Below are positions 43,279 through 53,285 of a stretch of DNA of 62,493 bases, one piece after another. Position 1 is the stretch's first letter. Each line of letters begins with the position of its first letter. Source of the DNA: Zygnema cylindricum. Lineage: Eukaryota; Streptophyta; Zygnematophyceae; Zygnematales; Zygnemataceae. The stretch is from the NCBI GenBank assembly GCA_037447655.1, contig JBBHKE010001856.1, forward strand, positions 1 through 62,493. The letters run 5' to 3'. A program made the translations under genes and the position numbers. The notes beneath the pieces were generated by a model. That model had not been told where the DNA came from, ran no database searches, and worked only from the letters and a program-made list of their open reading frames with translations.

Positions 43279-43931
43279 TGTTGGGATATTGTCGTTTCCC
43301 GGTATTTTCGCGAAGTGTCATACCAACTTTTATTTGTTTGACGCAAAGTGTCGCGTCATCCGATAAAAAGTACTACGTCGTTTCACGACGGTACTTTTGA
43401 TGTTCGTGAACGAAATGTTCTATTTCGTTTCGCGTCACTTGTTTGTTTCGTGCGCATGTGTCTCAATTTGCGTGAAGGTGTGTTCGTGGAGCGACACGTG
43501 CTTAAGTCAACCTTTTGGAGTTAATCGTTCGAAGGAAGAAAGAGTGTGCTACTTTCTTCGTGGAAACGGCCTTGCAGTGTGCACACTCAGCTACGGACAG
43601 ACTTCGTCGCTACGCCAAGTTTTTCTTGTCTTATCTTGTTGTCTCTTAGTGCAAAGTAGCGAGTATATAGGCAGCAGTATACATGTGCAGAGTATTATTA
43701 TATCTTACATGAATGAATTATAAAAGATTAATTTTAGAGTAAGAGATAATTTAAACAGGATAGAGAAGAGAGAGAAGAGAGAAGAGAGATGATGTAAAGA
43801 GGCTTCGGCCAAGAACACTTTTAAATCTTTTTGGCTGAATATTCCTCTTGTCTTTTATGAGCTTCCGCTATGTAAATGATTTATGTTTCGTGAATTATTT
43901 TGAGTGAATGTCTTTTTCTTAAGATCCTACA
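43279..43931 (+). repeat. 3' LTR of element A
   Basis: 653 bp, TGTTGGGATATT...GATCCTACA. It contains a short GA run at 43760-43792, close to the point where the 5' LTR copy diverges into the GA-rich tract. Confidence 0.8.
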
Positions 43932-44396
43932 AAAGAGAGAGACGGAGAGGGAGTGGGGAATCTCAAAGAGGGACGGTGGGAAAATAAAGTAAAGGGAAAG
44001 AGAGAGGGAGAGGGAGGAGAAGAGAGAGAAGGGATGGATGAGGGTGAGGGTGGTTGGAGGGAGAGGCCACAGAAGGTCAGATGAAAAATTAAAGAGAAAA
44101 GAGAAGAGAAGACAAGAGAGATGGAAGTGGGGATGTAGCGGGGGAGAGAAGGGAAAGAAAAGATGAGAGACGGGAAATTCGGAGAGGAGAGAGAGGGAGA
44201 GGAGAAAGGGAAGAGGGCAGAGGCGGGAAGAAAGAGGAGAGCAGAGATAGTAGAGACAGAAGAGGGGGGCAAGAAAGGGGGGTAAGAGAGGGTAAAGCAA
44301 AGAGGGGAGAAGGGAGAGGAGAGAAAAGGCATGGGAAAGGGGAGAGGGAGAGGAGAGAGAGAAGAGAAGATAGAGGGGAAAGTGGAGAGGGGTGAG
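43932..44396. repeat. GA-rich tract between the two Copia elements
   Basis: Purine-rich GAGAGGGAGAGG-type sequence continuing the texture of 38560-39203. The two elements lie in or beside one GA-rich block. The long minus-strand frames here (Ser/Leu/Phe/Pro) are artefacts. Confidence 0.75.
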
Positions 44397-44933
44397 TGCT
44401 GAGATTATGAAAAAGGGGCCATAAGATTGATCAATTACAAGACAAGAAGCTAAGGAAAACAAATCTCTATATAGAAAGCAAGGCTTAATTACTGAACAAG
44501 AAAGAAGATTATGCGACAAAATAAGCACTCGTTGCAAAAATAGCAACAGGGTAAATGTGGAGAGAATCATTCAGTAGATTGATGATTACTTTTCAATGTG
44601 AGCATAAGTACATTTTTATTTGTAGGTGACATAGGTCCTACGCTACTTGTGTTCCACGTAAAGGATTAAAATCCTAACTTGTGACCTACATAATCATATC
44701 AATGGTCACAATTCACTACGTGACACATACTCAAAATTTGCGACACTTAAACTTGTCGTACAGTACACTTAAACGGCTACGTTTCATCAAAACTTGGCGT
44801 CTACGTATATGTACCTTCACGTCTATCAACCGTACATATAACTAACAAGACTCCGGTTGATTCATTCACACGTCACTTTGACTATGTTTGACTTTTTGGT
44901 CCTTAGCTGAAAATGGACGCAGAAATCTTAACA
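44397..44933 (-). repeat. 3' LTR of element B
   Basis: 537 bp, 109 bp shorter than its partner, with many differences and small deletions, so the insertion is not very recent. Just above it, 44934-44944 reads AGAGAGGGGG on minus, the polypurine tract. Confidence 0.78.
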
Positions 44934-44944
44934 CCCCCTCTCTG

Positions 44945-45179
44945 GGTCATTTTCTGCTGACTATCAATTGTCCACACTAAATAGGACAAACTCCTGTAAG
45001 CTGATTACAAACAACAATTTTATCTCGAGGAAAGTCAAGTGATCTGCTGCTTGTTGAGCTGAACTAACAAACTCAAACTTTAAAACTTTCTTTTCAACTT
45101 GTTCTCTCCAACTTATATGGCCACTTGAACACATGAAAATCCAACCGTTAGTGCTCCTCCTTGTGTCGAGGTCGTTGTC
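44945..45179. other. Element B interior, deleted RT/RNase H region
   Basis: About 235 bp between the RT frame and the polypurine tract. No RT YVDD block or RNase H motif can be read, so about 1.3 kb of pol is missing here. Confidence 0.55.
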
Positions 45180-45869
45180 TTAATGACTTCTCTCAAAGGC
45201 CTTTTCTCTCATTTTGGTGTCAAGTTTGATCTTCCAACACCCAGGACTTTGTTTTAGACCGTATATCGATTTGTGTAGTTTACACACCATGTGTTCTTTT
45301 TCTGATTCTATCATGCCCTCTGGTTGCTCCATGTAGACTTCTTCCTTTAAATCCTCATTAAGAAATACAGTTTTGATATCTAATTGATGCATCTGCATTC
45401 CCTCTGCTGCCCCTAAGGCAATTAAACTTATGAGACTATTAAACTTCACTACTGGTGAGAAAGTCTCAGTGTAATCAACCCCCTCTTCTTGAGAATACCC
45501 TTTAGTAACTAACCTCGCTTTATATCTTTCCACTGACCCAACTGATTTCCTCTTAATTTTAAAGACCCATTTACACCCCATAATGTTTTTCTCTAATGGG
45601 CGTTCCACTAAGGTCCGAGTTTTGTTTTTGATCAATGAGTCATATTCTGATTCTATTGCCTTTTTCCATTTTTGAGAATTAGAACTCTCCAAAGCTTCAT
45701 GAAAGGTTTGCGGTTCCCCTTGTGCCGCCATAAAACAATAAGCTAAACCCACATTTCCCGTTTCTTCAATAAGTCGTTTTGGTTTAGCACGTATCCGATT
45801 AGATACTCTTTGAGGGGTTACCTTCAATCTCGATTGTTGAATCGGATTTGGAGATGTTGTAATTTGCAA
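45180..45869 (-). pseudogene. Copia RT of element B, truncated
   Basis: 229 codons open. Contains EALESSNSQKWKKAIESEYD, CKWVFKIKRKSVGSVERYKA, ETFSPVVKFNSLISLIALGA, QLDIKTVFLNEDLKEEVYME and CKLHKSIYGLKQSPGCW, the canonical N-terminal half of Copia RT with the first catalytic Asp in QLD. The frame ends shortly after, before the YVDD catalytic pair, so RT cannot work. Confidence 0.88.
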
Positions 45870-46008
45870 AGGTTGTGATGCAGGTAACTTCTCGACTGGT
45901 AAAGGTTGAAAGGTTAATGTTCCACCGCAGATGACTGAAGTCTAAACTGGAATAGAAATTGGCGTCCATGACGAAGGCCCCATTTCGTCCTCACTGCTTC
46001 GAATACCT

Positions 46009-46106
46009 ATTGTTTGTGGAGACCCACTTTCCAATTCTTCTTGATTGTTAAAAAGAAATTGTTTGTGGAGACCCACTTTCCAATTCTTCTTGATTGTTAA
46101 AAGGAA
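46009..46106. repeat. 49-bp perfect-like tandem duplication in element B
   Basis: Two successive 49-bp units (46009-46057, 46058-46106) differing by one base. 49 is not a multiple of three, so the duplication shifts the pol frame between integrase and RT. Confidence 0.85.
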
Positions 46107-46131
46107 CAGTGACAATCTCTGGTTCTTCAGT

Positions 46132-47205
46132 TTAAGGGTCAAAACTACCTATCACATCTGAACTACTTTCCTTCCCTTCATCTACAGTCACATCTCGACT
46201 AATATGAACTTTCCTTGTAACTCGATCATAAATTATGTAAGCTTTTTTATTTATATCATATCCTACAAAGACACCAGTCCAACTGTTTTTGTCAAATTTC
46301 TTTCTATTTTGTGTTGGGATGTGAAAAAAAAAATTGCTTCCAAAAACTCTAAAATGTTTACAATTTGCTTTAAAGCTTGACCAAGCTTCTTCGGGTCTAA
46401 TATCTTTCAGAGAAGTACTTGGAGAACGATTTTTCAAATAAACTGCAGTAAGGATAGCTTCAGCTTATAGGTTTAAATTCAATTTTGCACTATGTACTAA
46501 ACAACGTGCAATTTCAACCAAAGTTCGGCTAAGTCTTTTTGATACTCCGTTTTGCTGCGGACTATAGGCTAGTGTAAATTATTGCTGTATCCCCCAAGTT
46601 TTGCATTTTTTCTTAAAAGCATTGGAGGTATACTCCCCCCCATTAGCTGACCTTAAAATTTGGATCCGTTCTCTTGCCTGGTTTTGAACTTTTTGAATTT
46701 CTCAAGAGCTTAACTCTTAGATTTCATAAAGTACACCCATACTTTTCTAGTACACTCATCCGTAAACGTGATGAAAATTCTAGAACCTCCAAGACTTAAG
46801 GGGTGAGGACTGCTCAAGTTCAGAATAAATAAGCTCCATTTTCCTTCTATGTTTAGGTTCATCATCTTTATGAAAAAGAAGCCTTCTTTGCTTGCCTTGA
46901 TCACATCTTTCACACACCTTAAGGTTGTCTTTGGCGTTGACGTCCTCAAGCCCTCGTACCATCTTCTTTTCAATGAGTCGTTTGTGATTTTGCTCTCCCA
47001 GATGACCAAATTGTTGATGCCATAGCTCCAAAGTCTCCGTTTTTTTGCTGAAATTCGTCTGTGCATCTTCATCATCCAAACATAGAACAAAATGATTCCC
47101 TTCAGGATATCTAAGAGCGATTAGCTTTCCCCCACTTTTGATTTCACACCTTTCATTTTTCTTTTTCTCAAATTTAACTTTTAGTCCACTCTTCACAGCA
47201 TGCAT
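46132..47205 (-). pseudogene. Copia integrase region of element B
   Basis: 47205-46780 holds the gag-pre-integrase region (LELWHQQFGHLGEQNHKRLI, VCERCDQGKQRRLLFH; the HHCC zinc ligands are visible). A frameshift near 46830 continues as GGSRIFITFTDECTRKVWVY, the start of the integrase core. A stretch with stops follows (46450-46700: weak SANGGEYT-type core). 46437-46132 carries the C-terminal part (RPEEAWSSFKANCKHFRVFG, GVFVGYDINKKAYIIYDRVT). At least three disabling changes. Confidence 0.8.
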
Positions 47206-47491
47206 AACACTGAAAAGGTTATGCTTTAAACCTGGTAAGTATAAACTTCTTTTAGATGGCCTTCATGACCACCAGTATGACAGTATAACTGTAACTTAAC
47301 CTCGCCTATTAGACTGGTCTCTAGAATCTTATCATCTGCCAGTACAATTCTTTGAGGATTCTGTAAAGCCGTGATAAAAGTAAAAATGGACTTGTCATGA
47401 CAAATATGATAAGACGCTCCAGAATCTATAATCCATTTACTCTTCTGAGCATTTGACTGTGTGAGAAAAAGTTTAGTCTAATCCTGAATGG
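47206..47491 (-). pseudogene. Protease region of element B
   Basis: On minus about 47460-47210 reads a degenerate aspartic-protease block; WIIDSGASYHICHDKSIFTF-like residues are visible around 47440-47380, with DSG as the active-site motif. It is separated from gag and integrase by frameshifts. Confidence 0.55.
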
Positions 47492-48340
47492 TCATGGCAA
47501 ATGATGGTTTGTTCTGTCTGTTTTTGTCTTTACTTCGACAAAGTGAAGACTTATGACCTGGTTTTCCACAACTATAACAAATAATATTTTCCTGAAGTTT
47601 TCAATTTCTTTCTTTTTAAATCTACAATCAGCAGTCTTATGATTGGTTTTCCCACATATAGCACAAGCAGTTATTGACTCAATGCGTTTTACTAATTGTT
47701 TGCCTTTGGCATAAAGAGCTGCATCTGACTTTTTTTCCTCTTTTCTTTTAATTTCAGCTTCTTGTGGAATGAAATGTTGGCATACTGCATCAAAGTCTAT
47801 AGTAGGTTGACTTTTTAAAGCCGTGATCATCATAGCATACTGTGATGGTAATGACCTAAACAGTGCGAGGATCAAATCATCATCATTCAGTTTTGTGCCG
47901 ACTGCGGCTAGCTGTAATTTAAGCTCTTTCAGTCTATTTATATGAGTTTCCATATTATCCCCACTCTCTATGCTAAAATCCAGCGATCTGTTTTTTAATT
48001 GCATGATATTTGAAGGATTAATACGCTCATGTACAGTCCTTAACTTATCCCACATAGCCTTAGGTTTTTCTAATTCAACTATGTGTAAGAGTTGGCTGTC
48101 TTCCACTGCTAGAAAAATTAATGTTGCTGCCTCTTCTTCCCTTCTGTCTTATCCTGCTGCCATTAGAGCTTCAGTAGGTTTCAATTCAGTGCCTGCTACA
48201 ATACCGCAGTAATTTTTATATTTTAAAATACGGGTCATCTTAGCTTTCCAAAGTAAATAATTACTACCATTAAATTTCTGGATGTCTGTATTTTTTCCTA
48301 GAGCTCCGATACAATGTTGAGATTCAAAAATAGTGGCCAT
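47492..48340 (-). pseudogene. Copia gag of element B
   Basis: The start is MATIFESQHCIGALGK at 48340, overlapping the LTR and primer site, followed by FNGSNYLLWKAKMTRILKYK. A break near 48110-48150 leads to the main frame (LEKPKAMWDKLRTVHERINP, LILALFRSLPSQYAMMITAL). A CX2CX4HX4C zinc knuckle lies at about 47672-47631 (CAICGKTNHKTADC). A second knuckle (CYSCGKPGHKSSLC, near 47580-47545) is in another frame, so a frameshift separates the two. Confidence 0.85.
48304..48315 (-). other. Primer-binding site of element B
   Basis: On minus TTGTATCGGAGC follows the LTR end CTCAACA directly; two mismatches to TGGTATCAGAGC of plant initiator tRNA-Met. It lies inside the gag reading frame. Confidence 0.6.
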
Positions 48341-48961
48341 AGGATCGATTAATTACAAGACAGGAAAGCTAAGGAAAACAAATCTCTATATGAGAAAGCA
48401 AGCTTTAAATACTGAACAAAGAAAGAAGATAGATTAGTTACACGACAAAAATAAGCACTCAGTGCAAAATAGCAGTAGGGAAAAATTGGAGAGAATCATT
48501 CAGTAGATTGATGATTGATGATTAATTTTTAATGTATAACATTGATACATTTTTATATATGTAGGTGTCGTGTAGACCTATGCAACTTGCGTGTCACCTA
48601 AAAGCAATAGAATCTAACTTGTGACACACGTAGACCAATAAAAGACCGCCAAGTATAAAATGTCCGCATGCTTTTTCGTAACGTACACTCAAAATCTGCG
48701 TCGACTTAACTTGCCGTAGAGTACAAGTAGACCACTACGTTTCACCAAAAAACTTGACGTCTGCACAAAGTACTGTGACGTCTAGAAGACTTACGTTTCG
48801 TCTACGTAAATCATACTTGACATCTACTCAACCGTACATGACTTCGGTTGATTATCTTTCATGTCACTTTAACTTATCTTCACGTAACTTCCCCCCCACG
48901 CAACTTTGACTGGCTTTGACTTTCTGGTCCTTCGCTGAAAATGAACGCAGAAAACTTAACA
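48316..48961 (-). repeat. 5' LTR of element B
   Basis: 646 bp; on minus TGTTAAGTTTTCTGCG...GAATCTCAACA. Confidence 0.8.
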
Positions 48962-49219
48962 AAGTGGACACCGGACTGAATACTGATTTTATAATCGAGC
49001 TGAGTATTCAATTGAACACAACAAAGTATTGGATTGAAAACAGAAAGGAATATTAACCTCATATCGAACGGCTTACTTATGATGAAATTGAACTAGATAC
49101 TAAACTGAGCACTGAATCAAATACTAAACAAGGTATTGAACTGAATGCTAAACTAATAAACTGAAAACAGAAAACCTAACCAAACATTACACTAGATACT
49201 GACCGAACTGAAAACTATA
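48962..49219. repeat. Degenerate ACTGAACTGAAT repeat, left part
   Basis: Imperfect units such as GATACTAAACTGAGCACTGAA repeat to 49219. The array continues at 50262 after the long-TIR element and reaches about 50790. Confidence 0.6.
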
Positions 49220-49521
49220 GGGAATTGCTAATCGCAGAGACAATTTTTGCTGCGCGGGTAGTCGCGTTAACTTTTCAAAAATTGTACATTTTAAGTACAA
49301 ATTAGTACAAGTTACGTACCTTTGAGCTTATGCATGACGGTCAATCCGTCGAACATCTTTGACTTGTGAAATATTGTAACGACCGGTTAAAAAAGTGTCG
49401 CGTTTGCGAACGACGACCGTCATCAAAAAACAACAGTTCACACGGCCGGCCAAGGTTTACGGTAACAAAACTGCGGCAACCACATGTAAAATAAATTGCT
49501 GCGCGCAGGTACTTTCTCACT
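49220..49521 (+). repeat. Left terminal inverted repeat of MULE
   Basis: Ends in CTTTCTCACT at 49521. Contains GGCCGGCC near 49442 as part of a palindromic spot also in the right arm. Confidence 0.78.
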
Positions 49522-49958
49522 CCAATTGAGCTTTAATTTAAACGAAATAAACTTCGTACAAGATAAGAAAACGTATCCACGTAGAAGTATCGATGAAACT
49601 AAATGATAAAAACGCGATAACATAATCCTTTAAATACGTATTTTATTTGCCTTTTCGTGCGCATTTACCATGCGCGGCAAAGTCGCTAACCGGAGATCTC
49701 AAATCTAAGGCGCAGACTCAGGCCGTACATCTCCGTGTGCGTTTCGTACGGATTGACACGGCAGACGCCGCACAAAAGTTCGCAAAGCGTACATCACAAA
49801 GCGTTTGCAATTAGTAGTATGGCCCCGTTTGTCCGCATTCCTAACAAAGTGCACCGACAACAATATAGATGCACCGACATCAACCGAAGAACAAAGCATT
49901 TTCCGTACGCTGGCCAAACGTATCACCACATCCAAAGTTGATCAAATGAAGAAAGTGA

Positions 49959-50261
49959 AGTGAGAAAGTATCTGCGCGCAACAATTTATTATACATGTGG
50001 TTGCCGCAGTTTTGTTACTGTAAACCTTGGCCGGCCGTGTGAACTGTTGTTTTTTGATGACGGTCGTCGTTCGCAAGCGCGACACTTTTTTAACCGATCG
50101 TTACAATATTTCACAAGTCAAAGCTGTTCGACGGATTGACTGTCAAGGATAAACTCAAAGGTACGTAACTTGTACTAATCTGTACTTAAAATGTGCATTT
50201 TTTGAAAGTTGACGCGACTATCTGCGCGCAGCAAAAATTGTCTCTGCGATTAGCAATTCCC
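49959..50261 (-). repeat. Right terminal inverted repeat of MULE
   Basis: Reverse complement of 49220-49521 with scattered substitutions and small indels. Confidence 0.78.
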
Positions 50262-50790
50262 AAACTATATTACATACTCAATTGGAAATATACTGAAAAA
50301 TTTGATGTACTAGTGACTGAATTAAGGACTGAATCAAATACTAAACTAAGGACTGGATCAAATACTAAACTAGGTATTGAACTGAAATCTGAACTCGTAT
50401 ACTAAACAAAATATTTAACAGATAACCTAATCAAATACTACACTGGATGATGAACTGAATACTATATTACATACTCAACTGGAAATATAGTGAGATGAAG
50501 ACTGAAGTGGTACCTGAAATAAATATTTAACAAAATACAGAACATAAATAAATGCAAAACAGAATAATGAACTGAATTTTGCTCTAAATACTGAACTCAA
50601 TAATATACAAGATACTCAACTGGAACAAATACGGAATATCTGAAATTCATAATTTAACCTGATACCAAGTGAATACTATCTGGAAACTTAACAAGATACT
50701 GAACTGAGTATTGAAGCGATATTCTAGTTGGATATTGAGCTGAAAACTGAAGTGGTAACTCAACAAATTATTTAATAGAACACCAAACTG
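50262..50790. repeat. Degenerate ACTGAACTGAAT repeat, right part
   Basis: Continuation of 48962-49219: units such as GAATACTATATTACATACTC, ATACTAAACTAGGTATTGA. Diverged, period about 12-24 bp. No coding capacity. Confidence 0.55.
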
Positions 50791-51460
50791 AAGTAAGTTC
50801 TTTGCGAAGCATCGTTCTGAATTTTGCACTTTCTGTGTGGAGCAAATCATAACATTCAAATCATAACATTTCGAGTTGATGTTTGCGAGGAGGAATTCTG
50901 ATGTCACAATATTTAGTGTCGATGTGAAAGAGGGTCAAATTACATTGTCAAACAACACACACAGTATTTAGTGTACAAGTAATTTAAGGGCAAAACTCAT
51001 TGTATGACAAGGACACAATATTTAATGCGGATGTTTACAAAGGGCAAATAACATTGTTTTATAGATGTAAAGTATTTGGATTGGTTGTATGGGTGGGGCA
51101 AATAATAGCCTAATAATAGTAATTACTATGAGATAACTTACACTTCAGATGAGCTTCAAACAACTGTAAATGTCTGTGACGTTTATTATTTCGACTTATG
51201 CAAAGTCATTTTTTAGGAAACTATCTCTAAAGTTTAAGATTATTTTTTCGACTTATGCAAAATCATTTTTTAGGATGTGACATTGAAAGTTGTGACTTAT
51301 GCAAAGTCGTTTTTTAGGATCTGACATTGAAAGTTGTGAATGATTTTGCAGGATCACAGTAGAAAAAAAAACACGTTGTGCGGCTATGATGGTACAAGTG
51401 ATTTCCTCCGCGTTAACCACAATCTTACAACTATTAACGACAATACTACTTACTAAACCA
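50791..51460. other. Stretch upstream of Harbinger copy 1
   Basis: AT-rich. A motif 'GACTTATGCAAA.TC.TTTTTTAGGA' is repeated three times at 51193-51320. No gene seen; the left end of the Harbinger element probably lies here but I could not find a TIR. Confidence 0.4.
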
Positions 51461-51462
51461 AC

Positions 51463-52637
51463 ATGGTCGGCGAAGAATACCGGACGTCATTGGACATGCG
51501 GTATCACAAATCGTACGAGGGTTACTGCACCAACTATCCATTCTACAAACTAACGAGGATGGTCAATATTACATTGTACGAAAGACTTTACATTGGGTTG
51601 ATGAAGTATTACCTCAGTATACAGCAAAACGGTTTCGACAACTATTTTGGCTTAGAATAGATAGCGTTCAATTTTTGGTGAGAGAACTAGAAAATGACCT
51701 CACCACTAGACCCCCCTCCCCCCCCCCCCCGGACTTAAAAACATTACAAATAGAAAACTAGCTGCGGAAAAACAAATATTAATTGCATTGTTGAGATTAG
51801 GGCACCAAGGAGGGGTTATACGTACTGTAGAGCAATTCGGAATAGGGCGTTCGAATGTGGGTAAGGTGTTTAGGAGAGTTATGTCGGCCATTACAAAAAG
51901 GCTAGGGCATTGGATTAGATGGCTCACGAAGGAGGAACTTCAAGAAACCAAAGATTTTTTTGAACAAAAAAAAGGGTTACCAAATTGCGTTGGTGCGATA
52001 GACTGTACCCATATCTAGATTACCCTTGGCAAGGGATTTTTAGCCATAGATTATTTTGATGCCAAAAAAAAGTATTCTATAGTGGTCCAAGCTGTTGTCG
52101 ACCACAAGATGAGAATTATCGACCTTAACTTGGGGGCCCAGGATCCATGCATGATTCCAAAATATTTAGAAGATCAAAATTGGGGAAGGATTTCGAGAGA
52201 CGCATGAAAGAAAGTGGAAAAGCATTTCAATGGGGAAATAGTACAGTGTTTCCTTATCTCGTCGGAGATGCTGGGTACGCAATGCACCCTAACCTCGTCG
52301 TCCCTTACCCCGACTTAAAACTCACTGCGTCCCAAAAAAAGTTCAATTTTCAACATGCTGCAACGAGGATGGTTGTTGAAAGGGTGTTTGGAAAATTAAA
52401 GTCACAATGGAGACATTTTCAGAAGGTGTACCAACCGCGGAGGGAAACTTTGGTGTCTTGTATTCTTGCCGCGTGCATACTGCATAACATTTCCATTGCG
52501 AGAGGCGAGCTGGATTTTGATTCGGAGTCGCAGTTTGTAAAAGAGAAAGCCAATGCCTTAAATGGATTTTGCGAAAAGCCTTCTCGTAGGTCTCGAGTGG
52601 AAGAACGAAGAGCACGGAATAGTGGGGAAGTACTATG
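51463..52637 (+). pseudogene. PIF/Harbinger transposase, copy 1
   Basis: An N-terminal frame (51463-51660, MVGEEYRTSLDMRYHKSYEG) is followed by RIDSVQFLVRELENDL, a poly-C run at 51711-51730 that breaks the frame, then HQGGVIRTVEQFGIGRSNVG (helix-turn-helix region) and KGLPNCVGAIDCTHI, the first catalytic Asp of the DDE_Tnp_4 domain. A TAG at 52016-52018 stops it two residues later. A shifted frame resumes at 52147 with MHDSKIFRRSKLGKDFERRM, VGDAGYAMHPNLVVPYPDLK (second Asp) and VERVFGKLKSQWRHFQKVYQ (Glu). The C-terminal end is cut at about 52631. Nearly identical to copy 2 from 52147 on. All three catalytic residues are present but not in one frame. Confidence 0.85.
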
Positions 52638-53280
52638 AAACTCAACTGCAATCTTTGAGATTGTATAACTTTGTCTTCCGGCCTCCGTTAAGCGTGAAAT
52701 AAAGTGCGTCCCGCTCAGTTAAGGGAATACAAGGATCTGGTCTGGCTCGGTGTGCTCATTTTTCCGTACTGTGAGGACCATACAAAGGAGGAAGAGCTCG
52801 GAAATCCTTAAGGGTATAAAGGTGTGCCTGAAAAGCACTCGAGCTTGACAGTGGTTAGCTGATTAGTAAAGTAATCTTTTTGTATGACGTACCTTGTTCG
52901 GTTCGAGCCGTATGTATTTATTGTATGGCTGGTATGCCTCTATACGTTCAGTAGCATAGGCTTCAGTGTATATTAGTAGGACTTAGACAACTTTGAAGAC
53001 ATGAACACTTTGTAGTCCTGTACAACGTGTTTTTGGCATTTATATCTATGAATTTTCCAATGATCTGTTGGCAAAATTATTTGTAAGTTTGCATGTGTTC
53101 ATCTTGATATTATCTACATTGTGGTAGATTTGGAGATCTATTGTGTTTATTGTTTGGGTTTTATCAACTGTTGAAGTTGTTGTATTTTTAGATCGGTTTT
53201 TGTGAAAGTTTCTTGCTTCGTTTGGTTCCGAGATGACTACACCAACATCCTCATCGTCTTTGATTCCGGCTGTTGTCTCA
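52632..53280 (+). mobile_element. LTR/leader and gag start between Harbinger copies
   Basis: Has the dyad at 52923-52945, the start block 'GTATATTAGTAGGACTTAG' at 52967-52985 and a gag ATG at 53234 (MTTPTSSSSLIPAVVS). It ends abruptly at that Ser codon, 6 bp before the Harbinger homology restarts at 53286. The left edge is directly at the point where transposase copy 1 breaks. Confidence 0.58.
52923..52945. promoter_or_regulatory. Dyad with paired change in both arms
   Basis: Arms are GTATGG and CTATAC here instead of GTACGG and CCGTAC. The outer four bases GTAT/ATAC still pair, so changes on both sides keep the symmetry. Confidence 0.5.
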
Positions 53281-53285
53281 TAACA

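Larger units (their letters stand above)
39204..43931 (+). mobile_element. Ty1/Copia element A (plus), broken
   Basis: It has a 5' LTR remnant (39204-39254), primer site, gag-pol (39297-43250), polypurine tract and a full 3' LTR (43279-43931). Internal length about 4 kb, shorter than a complete Copia because the end of RT and most of RNase H are deleted. The long intact gag-protease-integrase frame suggests recent activity of its parent. Both flanks are GA-rich, and no target duplication can be read because the outer 5' LTR edge is missing. Confidence 0.85.
44397..48961 (-). mobile_element. Ty1/Copia element B (minus), broken, both LTRs
   Basis: On minus the element runs from 48961 to 44397. 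LTRs 48316-48961 (5') and 44397-44933 (3') start TGTTAAG and end (T/A)CTCA(A/G)CA. Inside, in order: primer site, gag, gag-pre-integrase, integrase end, RT, polypurine tract. RT is cut before YVDD and RNase H is absent. The flanks GTGAG and AAGTG do not form an obvious target duplication. Confidence 0.85.
49220..50261. mobile_element. Mutator-like (MULE) non-autonomous element, long TIRs
   Basis: Terminal inverted repeats of about 302 bp: 49220-49521 and 49959-50261, beginning GGGAATTGCTAATCGCAGAG on each strand and similar throughout (roughly nine in ten bases by eye). Flanked by an 8-bp direct duplication AAACTATA (49212-49219 and 50262-50269). The 437-bp centre has no transposase. Long TIRs plus an 8-9 bp duplication point to the Mutator superfamily; a hAT origin is possible from the 8 bp but not from the TIR length. 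It interrupts the ACTGAACTGAAT repeat array. Confidence 0.78.

Noticed and set aside
43881-44570. 229-codon minus-strand frame rich in Ser, Leu and Phe
   Set aside because: Translation of a GA-rich tract plus LTR ends; low complexity.
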